Assembly (NCBI GenBank): GCA_004346645.1
Contig: SMDA01000008.1
Coordinates: 62,001 to 126,000 of the forward strand
Reading direction: 5' to 3'
From: Gulbenkiania mobilis
Lineage (GTDB): Bacteria; Pseudomonadota; Gammaproteobacteria; Burkholderiales; Chromobacteriaceae
DNA length: 64,000 nucleotides
Shown: piece after piece, positions 8,663 through 17,263 of the stretch
How positions within the stretch are numbered: the stretch's first letter is position 1
How the letters are laid out: the number at the start of each line of letters is the position of its first letter
Translations under genes and position numbers: made by a program
The notes under the pieces: generated by a model
The model's database searches: none
The model's input: only the letters and a program-made list of their open reading frames with translations
What the model was told of the DNA's origin: nothing

Positions 8663-9445
8663 ATGATGCGCGCCCTCTACATTGCCAAAACCGGCATGGA
8701 CGCAAGCCAGTTCCAGCTGGACGTCACCTCCAACAACCTCGCCAACGTCAACACCAAGGGCTTCAAGCGCGGCCATGCGGTGTTCGAGGACCTGATGTAC
8801 CAGACCTTGCGTCAGCCTGGCTCGCAACTGACCAACGGCAACACCTTGCCGACCGGCCTGCAGGTTGGCACCGGCGCCGCTGCAGTGGCGACCACCCGCA
8901 TCCACTCGCAGGGCAACCCCGAGCGCACCGAACAGTCGTTCGACCTGGCCATCAATGGGGACGGATTCTTCCGTGTCGCCCGGCCCGATGGCACGATCGG
9001 CTATACCCGCAACGGCGAGTTTCGCCGTAACGACAATGGCGACGTGGTGAATGCTCAGGGCTACCTGCTGGATCCGCCAATCAATGTTCCGGCCACTGCT
9101 ACCCGCGTCAACATTTCCAGCGGCGGAGTGGTGCAGTTCTTCCTGCCGGGCAACCCGGCGGCCCAGACGGCCGGTACCATCCAGATGACCACCTTCGTCA
9201 ACCCGCAGGGGCTGGAAAGCATCGGCGAGAACCTGTATCTGGAAACCGCCGCTTCAGGCGCGCCGCAGGACGGCGACCCCGGTACCGACGGGCGTGGCTC
9301 GATCATGCAAGGCTATCTGGAAGGCTCCAACGTCAACGTGACCGAAGAACTGGTCAAGATGATCCAGGCACAGCGCTCGTTCGAGATGAACTCGCGCGCG
9401 ATCCGCACCGCCGACGAAATGCTCCAGCGGGTGGCGCAGCTCTGA
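8663..9445 (+). CDS. flgG: Flagellar distal rod protein FlgG
   Basis: The distal rod subunit has 260 residues, the usual length. It begins with tandem ATG codons (8663, 8666), then ALYIAKTGMDASQFQLDVTSNNLANVNTKGFKRGHAVFEDLMYQ, the FlgG-specific segment typical of the family, and ends with GYLEGSNVNVTEELVKMIQAQRSFEMNSRAIRTADEMLQRVAQL. A copy of the window-wide 10-mer starts 5 bases after the stop, in the flgG-flgH gap. Confidence 0.96.
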   Translation: MMRALYIAKTGMDASQFQLDVTSNNLANVNTKGFKRGHAVFEDLMYQTLRQPGSQLTNGNTLPTGLQVGTGAAAVATTRIHSQGNPERTEQSFDLAINGDGFFRVARPDGTIGYTRNGEFRRNDNGDVVNAQGYLLDPPINVPATATRVNISSGGVVQFFLPGNPAAQTAGTIQMTTFVNPQGLESIGENLYLETAASGAPQDGDPGTDGRGSIMQGYLEGSNVNVTEELVKMIQAQRSFEMNSRAIRTADEMLQRVAQL

Positions 9446-9496
9446 TACGCTTCGGCCAACCTTCTCCCAGGCCGGCCATGGGGCCGGCGTAATGTC

Positions 9497-10177
9497 ATGA
9501 TCAAAGTCCTTCTGGGCAGCCTTGCCTGCCTGCTGCTTACGGCCTGTACCGTGAGCCAGCCTCCGCTCGTACACCAGCCGATGACCGCGCGGCCCCAGCC
9601 GGCTGCGTCCAGCCTGCCGGCCAACGGCTCCATCTTCCAGGCGGGCAGCTACCGGCCCCTGTTCGAGGACCGCCGGCCGGCACAGGTGGGCGACCTACTG
9701 ACGGTGCAGGTTGAGGAGCGCACCAATACCTCCACCTCCCAAAACGCCAAGGGCGAGCGCACCACCAATCTCAGCAGTTCGGTCAACGCCAACCTGAACC
9801 TGCCCTTCTTCTCCAACTTCGTGGAAGGCAAGCTCGCTGGCGCCACCTTCGGGGCTCAGGGCAAGAATACGGTGGAGGGCAGCGGCAGCAGTTCGGGCGC
9901 CACCACCTTCAACAGCTCGATCACCGTCACTGTGATCGAGGTGCTGGGCAATGGCAACCTGCTCGTCAGCGGCGAGAAGCAGCTGCGCATGAACAGCGAT
10001 ACCGAAATCATCCGCCTGTCCGGCGTGGTCAATCCGGTGGACATCCGTCCGGGCAATGTGGTGTCCTCCACCAAGCTGGCCGATGCGCGCATCGAGCAGC
10101 AGAGTGAAGGCAACAAGCGCCGCTTCGTCGAACCCGGCTGGCTGTCCAAGTTCTTCCTCTCGGTACTGCCCTTCTGA
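9497..10177 (+). CDS. flgH: Flagellar L-ring lipoprotein FlgH
   Basis: FlgH forms the outer-membrane L-ring around the rod. The 226-residue precursor has a lipoprotein signal peptide ending in the lipobox LLTAC, giving a lipidated Cys at residue 17. Downstream family motifs are SIFQAGSYRPLFEDRRPAQVGDLLTVQVEERT and GNGNLLVSGEKQLRMNSDTEIIRLSGVVNPVDIRPGNVVSSTKLADARIE. It precedes the P-ring gene flgI by 13 bases. Confidence 0.96.
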   Translation: MIKVLLGSLACLLLTACTVSQPPLVHQPMTARPQPAASSLPANGSIFQAGSYRPLFEDRRPAQVGDLLTVQVEERTNTSTSQNAKGERTTNLSSSVNANLNLPFFSNFVEGKLAGATFGAQGKNTVEGSGSSSGATTFNSSITVTVIEVLGNGNLLVSGEKQLRMNSDTEIIRLSGVVNPVDIRPGNVVSSTKLADARIEQQSEGNKRRFVEPGWLSKFFLSVLPF

Positions 10178-10190
10178 CGGGAGTCAAGCG

Positions 10191-11246
10191 ATGAAACTGT
10201 TGCATACCGGGCTGATGTTGCTGGCCCTAGCCTTGCCAGTCTGGGCGGACCAGCCTATCAAGGAACTGGCCACCGTCGGTGGCGTGCGCCCCAACCAACT
10301 GATCGGATACGGTCTGGTAGTGGGCCTGGACGGTAGTGGCGACAAGGCTACCTCGTCCCCCTTCACCGGCCAGTCGATGTCCAGCATGCTCAACCAACTG
10401 GGGGTGCAGGTTCCCCCTGGTACCAAGATCGACCCCAAGAATGTGGCCGCGGTCACGCTGACCGCGTCGCTGCCGCCCTTTGCCCGGCGTGGGCAGCCGA
10501 TGGACGTCACCGTTTCCTCAATCGGTGATGCCAAGAGCCTGCGCGGTGGCACGCTGCTGATGGCGCCGCTGAAGGGCGCAGACGGCCAGATTTATGCCAT
10601 GGCACAAGGCAATGTGGTCGTCGGCGGTGCGGGAGCCCAGTCGGGCGGAACGTCGGCACAAGTCAACCACCTGAGCGTGGGCCGCATTCCGGGCGGCGCC
10701 ACCATCGAACGCGAGGTGCCCACAGCGCTTGGAAGTGGCGAATTCATTCAGCTGGAGCTACTGACCGCGGACTTCACCACCGCCAACCGGGTGGTCGAGG
10801 CGATCAACCGGACGCTGGGTGCGGACACCGCGCGCGCCGTGGACGGCCGCCTCATCGAGGTACGAGCGCCCTTCGACAGCAACCAGCGCGTGCGTTTCCT
10901 GTCACGGCTGGAAAATATTGCCGTGAAGCCGGCAGATGTTTCCCCCGTGGTCATTGTCAATGCCCGCACTGGTTCGGTGGTGATGAACCAGTCGGTCACG
11001 GTGGAGCCGGTGGCCGTGGCGCATGGCAACCTCTCCGTCAGTGTGGGCAACAACGGGCAGGGCGGTGCGCCCGACGTCAACATCAAGGCCGACCGCAGCC
11101 GGGTGGTGCAGTTGCCGCGCAGCGCCAACCTGGCGCAGGTGGTCAACGCACTTAACGCGGTGGGTGCCACGCCGGTGGATCTCGTCTCTATCCTGCAGGC
11201 GATCAAGGCCGCCGGCGCACTCAAGGCAGACTTGCAGATCATCTGA
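10191..11246 (+). CDS. flgI: Flagellar P-ring protein FlgI
   Basis: FlgI forms the periplasmic P-ring in the peptidoglycan layer. With the ATG at 10191 the protein has 351 residues with a Sec signal peptide (MKLLHTGLMLLALALPVWA) and mature N-terminus near DQPIKELATVGGVRPNQLIGYGLVVGLDGSGD, the strongest family motif. An in-frame codon at 10056 inside flgH is rejected because it would remove the signal peptide from the N-terminus. Its stop is followed within 24 bases by an intrinsic terminator, so flgJ expression may be reduced relative to flgI. Confidence 0.96.
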   Translation: MKLLHTGLMLLALALPVWADQPIKELATVGGVRPNQLIGYGLVVGLDGSGDKATSSPFTGQSMSSMLNQLGVQVPPGTKIDPKNVAAVTLTASLPPFARRGQPMDVTVSSIGDAKSLRGGTLLMAPLKGADGQIYAMAQGNVVVGGAGAQSGGTSAQVNHLSVGRIPGGATIEREVPTALGSGEFIQLELLTADFTTANRVVEAINRTLGADTARAVDGRLIEVRAPFDSNQRVRFLSRLENIAVKPADVSPVVIVNARTGSVVMNQSVTVEPVAVAHGNLSVSVGNNGQGGAPDVNIKADRSRVVQLPRSANLAQVVNALNAVGATPVDLVSILQAIKAAGALKADLQII

Positions 11247-11269
11247 ACCTCGCTGCCGTGACAGCACCG

Positions 11270-11306
11270 GGTTGGCCGAAGCGCAGGGCTTCGGCCAACC
11301 TTTTTT
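11270..11306 (+). terminator. Intrinsic terminator built from two inverted copies of the 10-mer
   Basis: A 13-base-pair perfect stem (11270-11282 with 11288-11300), a five-base loop and six T (11301-11306). Each arm contains one full copy of GTTGGCCGAA / TTCGGCCAAC. It lies inside the flg operon between flgI and flgJ, so it should attenuate rather than isolate transcription. The same architecture is known for inverted DNA uptake sequences in Neisseria and Haemophilus. Confidence 0.85.
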
Positions 11307-11347
11307 CTGGCCTGCTTCTTGCTTTACCGCGCGCCGAGGAGGTCATC

Positions 11348-12310
11348 ATGTCGATCAACAACGCCTACACCCGCTACAGCTCCCAGATTCTCGGCAACCG
11401 GCTGGCCGCCGATCCGACCGCCATGTCCGACCTGCGCCTCCAGGCCACCCGTGATCCCAAGAGCGCGGTCAAGGCGGTGGCCTCCCAGTTCGAGGGGCTG
11501 TTCATGAACTCCCTGATGCAGGCGATGCGTACCACCTCGCTGGACGGCGAGCAGGACTCCAACGGTATGGATACCTACAAGAGCCTGTACGACCAGCAAC
11601 TGGTACAGGCGATGAGCCAGCGTGGCATCGGTCTGGGTGATGTGCTGACCCGGCAGCTGACGCGCTTCGTCGACAAGACCGACAAGCCGGCCAACGTCGA
11701 AGACGCCGCTCTGAAGCTGGAGCCCCCGCGTGCGTCGTCACGCCTGCAGCAGGCCCTTCAGAAGTATGGGGTCGCCCAACCGGCCGAGGCCGTGGGTGCA
11801 GTGGTGCGTCAGGGGGCCGAAGCTGCGGCACGCCTGCCTTCGTCGCCACGCGAGTTCGCCGCCAGCCTGTTGCCCCATGCCCAGGCCGCGGCAGAGAAGC
11901 TGGGTGTGGCCGCGGAAGCCATCGTGGCCCATGCCGCGCTGGAAACCGGCTGGGGCCGTCGCACCATCAAGGCTGCGGATGGCACCGAGAGCCACAATCT
12001 CTTCGGCATCAAGGCAGGGGCCAACTGGCAGGGCGATACCGTCAAGGTAATGACCACCGAATACGTGAATGGTACCCCCCAGAAACGTGTGGAAACCTTC
12101 CGTGCCTACGCTTCCTACAGTGAAGCCTTGGAAGACTACGCCCGACTGCTCGGCGACAATCCCCGCTACCGTGCTGCCCTCAACCAGGGTGACAACTACA
12201 AAGGCTTTGCCTCTGCCCTGCAGACCGGCGGCTATGCCACCGACCCGCGCTATGCCCGGAAGCTGGCCGCCGTCGCATCGCGCGTGGCGCAGACCACCAT
12301 CCAGGTCTAA
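11348..12310 (+). CDS. flgJ: Rod-scaffold and peptidoglycan hydrolase FlgJ
   Basis: This bifunctional protein chaperones rod assembly (N-terminal half) and opens a hole in peptidoglycan (C-terminal glucosaminidase/muramidase half). It has 320 residues. The N-terminal FlgJ domain contains AVKAVASQFEGLFMNSLMQAMRTTSLDG and SLYDQQLVQAMSQRGIGLGDVL. The C-terminal hydrolase domain (~170-315) contains IVAHAALETGWGRRTIKA, with the likely catalytic Glu in ALETGWG, then SHNLFGIKAGANW and FRAYASYSEALEDYARLL. The start at 11348 has GAGGAGGT upstream; an in-frame codon at 11258 would read through the terminator and is rejected. Confidence 0.95.
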   Translation: MSINNAYTRYSSQILGNRLAADPTAMSDLRLQATRDPKSAVKAVASQFEGLFMNSLMQAMRTTSLDGEQDSNGMDTYKSLYDQQLVQAMSQRGIGLGDVLTRQLTRFVDKTDKPANVEDAALKLEPPRASSRLQQALQKYGVAQPAEAVGAVVRQGAEAAARLPSSPREFAASLLPHAQAAAEKLGVAAEAIVAHAALETGWGRRTIKAADGTESHNLFGIKAGANWQGDTVKVMTTEYVNGTPQKRVETFRAYASYSEALEDYARLLGDNPRYRAALNQGDNYKGFASALQTGGYATDPRYARKLAAVASRVAQTTIQV

Positions 12311-12314
12311 GCCC

Positions 12315-12341
12315 TCAAGTTCCGGGCATTCGAGCCGATTA
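12315..12341 (+). promoter_or_regulatory. Sigma-28 (FliA) promoter for flgKL
   Basis: TCAAGTTC, 11 bases, GCCGATTA closely matches TAAAGTTT-N11-GCCGATAA, in the flgJ-flgK gap 22 bases before the flgK start. Late (class III) expression of hook-filament junction genes from sigma-28 is established in enterics and pseudomonads. Confidence 0.75.
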
Positions 12342-12363
12342 AGAAAGAATCAAGGAGAGTCAG

Positions 12364-14193
12364 ATGGGCACGGGCATTTTCGGCATCGGTCTGAGCGGTC
12401 TGAACGCGGCACGCGCCTCGCTCGAAACCACCAGCCACAACATCAGCAACGTCAACACACCGGGCTATCATCGCCAGCAGAATACCCAGGCCTCGCGCTT
12501 TCCCTTTCAGGAAGGCTTCGGCTTCGTGGGACGCGGCGTAGATACCACCAGTGTGTCGCGGGTGTACGACCGCTTTCTGGAGCGGCAGATGTCCGTGGCT
12601 ACCTCCCAGAACAGCTATTACAGCACTCAAGAGGCGCTGGTGAGTCAGGTCGACAACGTCGTGGCCAATCAGAACACCGGCCTGGCCCCCTCGCTGCAGG
12701 AGTTCTTCCGTGGACTGCAGACCCTTTCGGCCAACCCGACCTCGCTGCCGGCTCGCCAGTCGGTGCTTAACCTGTCCCAGAGCCTTGCCGGGCGTATCCA
12801 GAGCCTCAACAGCCGCTTCGAGGAGCTACGCCAGCAGGCCAACGGTCAGGTGGTCTCCACGGTCGAGAACATCAATGCCAACGCCGCACAGATTGCCGAC
12901 CTCAACAAGCAGATCCAGGCCCTGAACGCCGATAGCATCCGCGTGCCGAACGACCTGCTGGACAAGCGGGACCAGCTGGTGCTGGACCTGAACAAGCTGG
13001 TGGACGCCAGCGTGGTGCAGCAGTCCGACGGCACCTACAACGTGTTCATCGGCAACGGCCAGGCGCTGGTGGCCTCCACCAACTACAACAAGCTGCAGGC
13101 TGTACCCAATGCGGACGACCCGGAGCAGATGGACGTCGCCTACAGCTTCCAAGACTCGATCATCCAGATTCCCAATAACCTGATCACCGGCGGTCAGCTG
13201 GGTGCGGTGCTGAGCTTCCGTGCCGACAGCCTCAACCGTGCACAGGCCGATCTGGGCCGTCTGGCCATCTCGATTGCCGATACCGTCAACCGGCAGCATG
13301 CCTTGGGCCGTGACGGGGACAACCTTCAGGGTGGCAACGAGTTCTTCAAAGACCTGAATGTCTATCTGGATGGTGGCCTGACCACCAGCGGCATGATGGT
13401 AGACCTGGACAATGCATCGCCCGAGCGCCAGCTCAAACAGCTGCGGCAGGCCGCCAGCGAGTTCGCGGTGCGCATCAGCGCGCCCGAGAAGATCGCCGTC
13501 GGCAGCTCGCTCAAGTCGCAGCCGGACGACCCCACCCAGAGCAAGGCCTACTTTTCCTCGGTCTGGCAGGTGGCCAACGCCCGGCCCGAGACAGTGGCGC
13601 CTTTTGCAGGTCCGATCCAGCTTACCTACGATGCCGCCAACCAGACGTTCACCGGCCCGGCAGGGTTCACCGTCACCCCCAGCAAGGACATGGCCGGTGG
13701 TTACCGCGTCACCTCCGGCGCCACGCCGCCCTTGGTGTTGGAGTTCAAGCTGGAAGGCACCCCAGCCAATGCCCAGACCTTCACCATCGACGTGCGGGGC
13801 ACCGGCAAGACAAGTCCGGACGCGGCGCTGTCGGACAATGCCAACATGCTGGCGATGGTGAAGCTGCAGAGCACCAATACCATGGCGGGCACACCCAGCG
13901 GTGGCAACGATTATGTGCCGGCCGACAACGCCTCGCCCAGTGCCAACTTCCAGAGCTTTTACGGCCAGCTGGTGAGCTACATCGGGGTTACAGCCAACTC
14001 GGTCAAGACCTCGGCCGATACCCAGGCCGCCATGCTGAAGGAGGTGACGCTAGCGCGGGAATCGTTCAGCGGGGTGAACCTGGACGAGGAAGCCGCCAAC
14101 TTGCTGCGCTACCAGCAGGCTTACCAGGCCTCCAGCAAGGTCATCCAGATCGCCCAGAGCATCTTTTCCGACCTGCTTCAACTGGGCAGGTAA
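12364..14193 (+). CDS. flgK: Hook-filament junction protein FlgK (HAP1)
   Basis: The first junction protein between hook and filament has 609 residues. The N-terminal D0 motif is GLSGLNAARASLETTSHNISNVNTPGYHRQQ, and the helical D1 segment contains LQEFFRGLQTLSANPTSLPARQSVLNLSQSLAGRIQSL. The C-terminal segment is GVNLDEEAANLLRYQQAYQASSKVIQIAQSIFSDLLQLGR. AAGGAGAG precedes the ATG. A copy of the window-wide 10-mer (12726) encodes the S-A-N of LSANPT. It has its own sigma-28-like promoter, and flgL follows after 15 bases. Confidence 0.96.
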   Translation: MGTGIFGIGLSGLNAARASLETTSHNISNVNTPGYHRQQNTQASRFPFQEGFGFVGRGVDTTSVSRVYDRFLERQMSVATSQNSYYSTQEALVSQVDNVVANQNTGLAPSLQEFFRGLQTLSANPTSLPARQSVLNLSQSLAGRIQSLNSRFEELRQQANGQVVSTVENINANAAQIADLNKQIQALNADSIRVPNDLLDKRDQLVLDLNKLVDASVVQQSDGTYNVFIGNGQALVASTNYNKLQAVPNADDPEQMDVAYSFQDSIIQIPNNLITGGQLGAVLSFRADSLNRAQADLGRLAISIADTVNRQHALGRDGDNLQGGNEFFKDLNVYLDGGLTTSGMMVDLDNASPERQLKQLRQAASEFAVRISAPEKIAVGSSLKSQPDDPTQSKAYFSSVWQVANARPETVAPFAGPIQLTYDAANQTFTGPAGFTVTPSKDMAGGYRVTSGATPPLVLEFKLEGTPANAQTFTIDVRGTGKTSPDAALSDNANMLAMVKLQSTNTMAGTPSGGNDYVPADNASPSANFQSFYGQLVSYIGVTANSVKTSADTQAAMLKEVTLARESFSGVNLDEEAANLLRYQQAYQASSKVIQIAQSIFSDLLQLGR

Positions 14194-14208
14194 TAGGGGA
14201 CGACTACC

Positions 14209-15249
14209 ATGCGTGTTTCTTCCAACACCCAGTACATTGCTGGCACCTACAGCCTGGGCTCGCAACAGGGCCTCCTGACGCGGCTGCAGGAGCAGCTCTC
14301 CACCCTCAAGCGTGTCAACCGGCCTTCGGACGACCCGGTGGCCTCGTCGCAGATCATCAATCTGATGCAGTCGCAGTCGCGCAATGCTCAGATGATCGAG
14401 AATGCGCAGACGGTGGTCAGCAAGCTGTCGATGTCCGAGTCGCTGCTCCACCAAGGCTCGGAAGTGATCCAGGCGATGAAGACGCTGGCGGTGAATGCCG
14501 GCAACGGGTCGCTGAAGGACACCGACAAGAAGGCGCTGCAGAACGAGTTCCGCGAGCGGGTGCGCGAGCTCGTCGGCATCGCCAACTCGACCGACGCCAA
14601 TGGCGACTATCTCTTCGGTGGTACGCAGACCCAGTCGCTACCCTTCGAGCTGAAAATCGGCAGCACGATCTCGATCGAGTACAAGGGTAACTATGGCCAG
14701 CAGGATATTCAGGTTTCGGTGTCCCGGGAGATGTCGGTGACCGAGCCAGGCGCGGTGATCTTTGGCGGCAGCAGTGCGGCGGCGTTGCCCAGCCCGTTGC
14801 CCACCCCGCCGGAGCAGCCGAACCCTAATCTGATGTCGCCCGGCAACGAGCTGCTACAGACGATCCGCCGCTTCGACGAGATCCTATCGGGTATCGGCGT
14901 CTACGATGACAAGAAGCCCGCAGTGCCCGATCCGGCCGACAACCCCTTAAATGAAAAGAAGTATCCGTCGTATGCGGACAGCCTGGCGGCCGTGCTCGAT
15001 GGCTTCGATGCCGGCTTGCAGCAGCTGTTGACGGTGGAGTCACGCATGGGCTCGCGCATGGCCGAAGCGGAGGCGCTGCAATCGGTGGGGGAGGACCTCA
15101 AGGTGCAGTATGCCACCTCCATCGGCAACCTCGAAGATCTGGATATTCCCGCGGCCATTAGCGATTTCCAGATCACGGTGCAAGCGCTGACCGCCTCGCA
15201 GAAAACGTATCAGCAGGTGACGCAGCTGTCGCTGTTCAACTACATCTGA
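14209..15249 (+). CDS. flgL: Hook-filament junction protein FlgL (HAP3)
   Basis: The second junction protein has 346 residues and is flagellin-like: the N-terminus contains LQEQLSTLKRVNRPSDDPVASSQIINL and LVGIANSTDANGDYLFGGTQTQSLPF, and the C-terminus is helical (AAISDFQITVQALTASQKTYQQVTQLSLFNYI). A Pro-rich insertion (~190-215, PSPLPTPPEQPNPN) makes it somewhat longer than enterobacterial FlgL (~317). Last gene of the operon, closed by a strong terminator. Confidence 0.95.
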   Translation: MRVSSNTQYIAGTYSLGSQQGLLTRLQEQLSTLKRVNRPSDDPVASSQIINLMQSQSRNAQMIENAQTVVSKLSMSESLLHQGSEVIQAMKTLAVNAGNGSLKDTDKKALQNEFRERVRELVGIANSTDANGDYLFGGTQTQSLPFELKIGSTISIEYKGNYGQQDIQVSVSREMSVTEPGAVIFGGSSAAALPSPLPTPPEQPNPNLMSPGNELLQTIRRFDEILSGIGVYDDKKPAVPDPADNPLNEKKYPSYADSLAAVLDGFDAGLQQLLTVESRMGSRMAEAEALQSVGEDLKVQYATSIGNLEDLDIPAAISDFQITVQALTASQKTYQQVTQLSLFNYI

Positions 15250-15268
15250 TCATGGCTGTTCCAGCAAG

Positions 15269-15296
15269 ACGGCGTGCCAAAGGGCACGCCGTTTTT
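15269..15296 (+). terminator. Intrinsic terminator of the flg operon
   Basis: A ten-base-pair stem ACGGCGTGCC/GGCACGCCGT with loop AAAG is followed by a T-run. It lies between flgL and the convergent astE. Confidence 0.88.
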
Positions 15297-15313
15297 CATG
15301 GCATGCCCGGGGG

Positions 15314-16312
15314 TCAGAGCGTGGCAGGCTCCACCACGATGCCGGCGCGCAGCCCGCAGGCAACCTTGGGGTTGGGAAAGAGGATGCGCTCCTGCCCTCC
15401 GTGGGCGACATAGCGCATGCCTACGTCTTCCGCGATCAGGTAACCGTCAGGCAGAGGGGTAAAGTTCTCCACGTCGTCCGCAAGGTACAGGGTGAAGGCC
15501 TCGGTTTCCTTGATGAGGTCGTACTTGGCGCGGTATAGCTGCGGCTGGATGCCGGCTGTGCTGCCCAGTCCGGCCAGGCGCCGACGCAGCGCACGGTCGA
15601 TGCCGGCAAAGCGAGGCAGGTCGTTCTGCCCGAAGGGGCGGGCCTTGCCCAGCTCCAGCGTGAAGGCATGGGCACCGAAGTGGTGACTGGTGAAATAGCT
15701 GAACGTGGCGGAGGGCTGGCTGTGGAGCAGCACCGTGCCGATGCCGGCTTCGGCCAACCACGCCAGCTCGCTTCGGTCGTGCGGACGTCCGTCCGGGAAG
15801 GGGTAGATGCCGAACTGCTCGAAGACCGAACCACGAATGGCAGTGTGCAGGTCGTAGTGCCAGCGTCGTGCGCCCGCGTCGGCCTGGGTGAAGAACGCGC
15901 GGGCCATCTCTTCCAGTTGCGCAGCCCGCCGGGCCTCTACGGCCTGCAGCTGGCCCGCGTGGCGTCCCATGAACAGGCGGTTCATGTCGTAGTCCAAATA
16001 GCGCCTGCCAGCGACCAGCGCGGCCGGGTTGCCGAACATCACCATCACCGTGACGTCCAGCGGCAGCCGTCCGTCGCACAGGTCGGCCACGATGCGGTTG
16101 AGCACTTCCACCGGTGCGGTTTCATTGCCGTGGATGCCCGCCGACAGCAGGATGAAGGCCTCTTGGTGCGGACGGGTGGGCCGTAGGATAGCGACCCCGG
16201 GTGCGACCCCTGTGGCTTCAATACCGGCTTCCAGCGTCAGGCTGGGAGGGATGGCCTCGGGCGAGGTGAGGGTGAAGGCAAGAAGATCGCCGTAAGGGTG
16301 GGTGGTCGACAT
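15314..16312 (-). CDS. astE: Succinylglutamate desuccinylase AstE
   Basis: AstE hydrolyses N2-succinylglutamate to succinate and glutamate, the last step of the arginine succinyltransferase pathway. The 332-residue protein is a zinc carboxypeptidase-like enzyme: GIHGNETAPVEVLNRI supplies the HxxE zinc ligands, YDLHTAIRGSVFEQFGIYPF the third His, and FTLELGKARPFGQNDL the catalytic Glu region. The rest of the AST pathway (astC, astA, astD, astB) is not in the window. It converges with flgL. Confidence 0.9.
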   Translation of the reverse strand: MSTTHPYGDLLAFTLTSPEAIPPSLTLEAGIEATGVAPGVAILRPTRPHQEAFILLSAGIHGNETAPVEVLNRIVADLCDGRLPLDVTVMVMFGNPAALVAGRRYLDYDMNRLFMGRHAGQLQAVEARRAAQLEEMARAFFTQADAGARRWHYDLHTAIRGSVFEQFGIYPFPDGRPHDRSELAWLAEAGIGTVLLHSQPSATFSYFTSHHFGAHAFTLELGKARPFGQNDLPRFAGIDRALRRRLAGLGSTAGIQPQLYRAKYDLIKETEAFTLYLADDVENFTPLPDGYLIAEDVGMRYVAHGGQERILFPNPKVACGLRAGIVVEPATL

Positions 16313-16446
16313 GGCTGCCCCGCAAGGTTGGACTCAAGCTTCCGATTCTAGAGCAAGTCCGGCGTGCGCCAAGAGCGCTGCCGGGCTTGCGTACGTTTGT
16401 GGCGTGAATCGGTAAGAGGCGGCCGGCCTTCGGCCAACCGTGCCGG

Positions 16447-17232
16447 CTAGTCCACCCAGCCTGGTTTGCGTTTTTCCAGGAAGGCAAGGATGCCTTCACG
16501 TCCCTCGTCGCTCCCCCGGAGGCGCACGATGGTGTCCACCGTCAGATCGGTCACCCCGGGCGAGAGGCCGGCCGATCCGATAGTGGCCACCAGATGCTTG
16601 GCTGCGGTCATCGCATGCGGTCCGTTGATGAGCAGGTGGGACACCATATGGTCTACCGCATAGTCGATCTCGTCGTTTTCCACTACCTGGTGCAGCAGGC
16701 CAAGGCGCTTGGCCTTGCCCGCATTGAAGCGTTCGGCAGTAATGAAATAACGCCGGGTCGCCCGTTCTCCGATGGCGCGGATGATGTAGGGGGCGACCAT
16801 CGCCGGAATCACCCCCAGCTTTACGTCGGAGAATCCGAAGAGGGCATCCGACACCCCAATGGCCACGTCGCAGCACGCGACAAGGCCCGCTCCCATGCCG
16901 AAGGCCGACCCGTGCACCCGTGCAATGGTCGGTTGTGGCAGGGTATCGAGCAGCGCCAGCATCTGTGCCACCTGACGCGCATCCGTCTGCAGGGCTTCGG
17001 GCGTGCTGGTGGCCATGCGCCGCATCCAGTCGATGTCATGACCCGTGGAGAAACTAATGCCATTGCCGGTGAGCACCACCACCCGCACCGAACGGTCTTC
17101 GGCCAGACGGGTCAGGTGGCGGCAGAGCAGGGCCACGGCGTGGTCGTCGAGGGCATTGTGCAGTTCGGGCCGGTTGAGGGCGATGACTGCCACCCCTCTG
17201 GCATCGATCGAAAGGGTCACCGCTTCGTTCAT
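16447..17232 (-). CDS. Enoyl-CoA hydratase/isomerase family protein
   Basis: This crotonase-fold protein has 261 residues. Visible motifs are VAVIALNRPELHNALDDHAVALL, VVVLTGNGISFSTGHDIDWMRRM (oxyanion-hole region), ARVHGSAFGMGAGLVACCDVAI and FGFSDVKLGVIPAMVAPYIIRAIGERATRRYF. The two Glu residues of classical enoyl-CoA hydratase are replaced (GLV and SD at those positions). The FSDVKLGVIP pattern occurs in methylglutaconyl-CoA hydratase-like (LiuC) members, so leucine degradation is possible but unproven. The start at 17232 has AAGGAG upstream; a longer frame to 17361 overlaps the upstream gene and is rejected. It is 31 bases downstream of the alpha/beta hydrolase. Confidence 0.82.
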   Translation of the reverse strand: MNEAVTLSIDARGVAVIALNRPELHNALDDHAVALLCRHLTRLAEDRSVRVVVLTGNGISFSTGHDIDWMRRMATSTPEALQTDARQVAQMLALLDTLPQPTIARVHGSAFGMGAGLVACCDVAIGVSDALFGFSDVKLGVIPAMVAPYIIRAIGERATRRYFITAERFNAGKAKRLGLLHQVVENDEIDYAVDHMVSHLLINGPHAMTAAKHLVATIGSAGLSPGVTDLTVDTIVRLRGSDEGREGILAFLEKRKPGWVD

Positions 17233-17263
17233 TGTTTCTCCTTTGTGGGCGGGTTGCGGCCGT

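Noticed and set aside
5067-15249. Recurrent SNxANxxTxGFK segments in flgB, flgC, flgE, flgF, flgG and flgK as a DNA repeat.
   Set aside because: This is the shared rod/hook protein family motif, explained by homology of the proteins.
16447-17232. Calling the crotonase a classical enoyl-CoA hydratase (FadB/PaaF type).
   Set aside because: Both catalytic Glu positions are changed, so only the superfamily is claimed.
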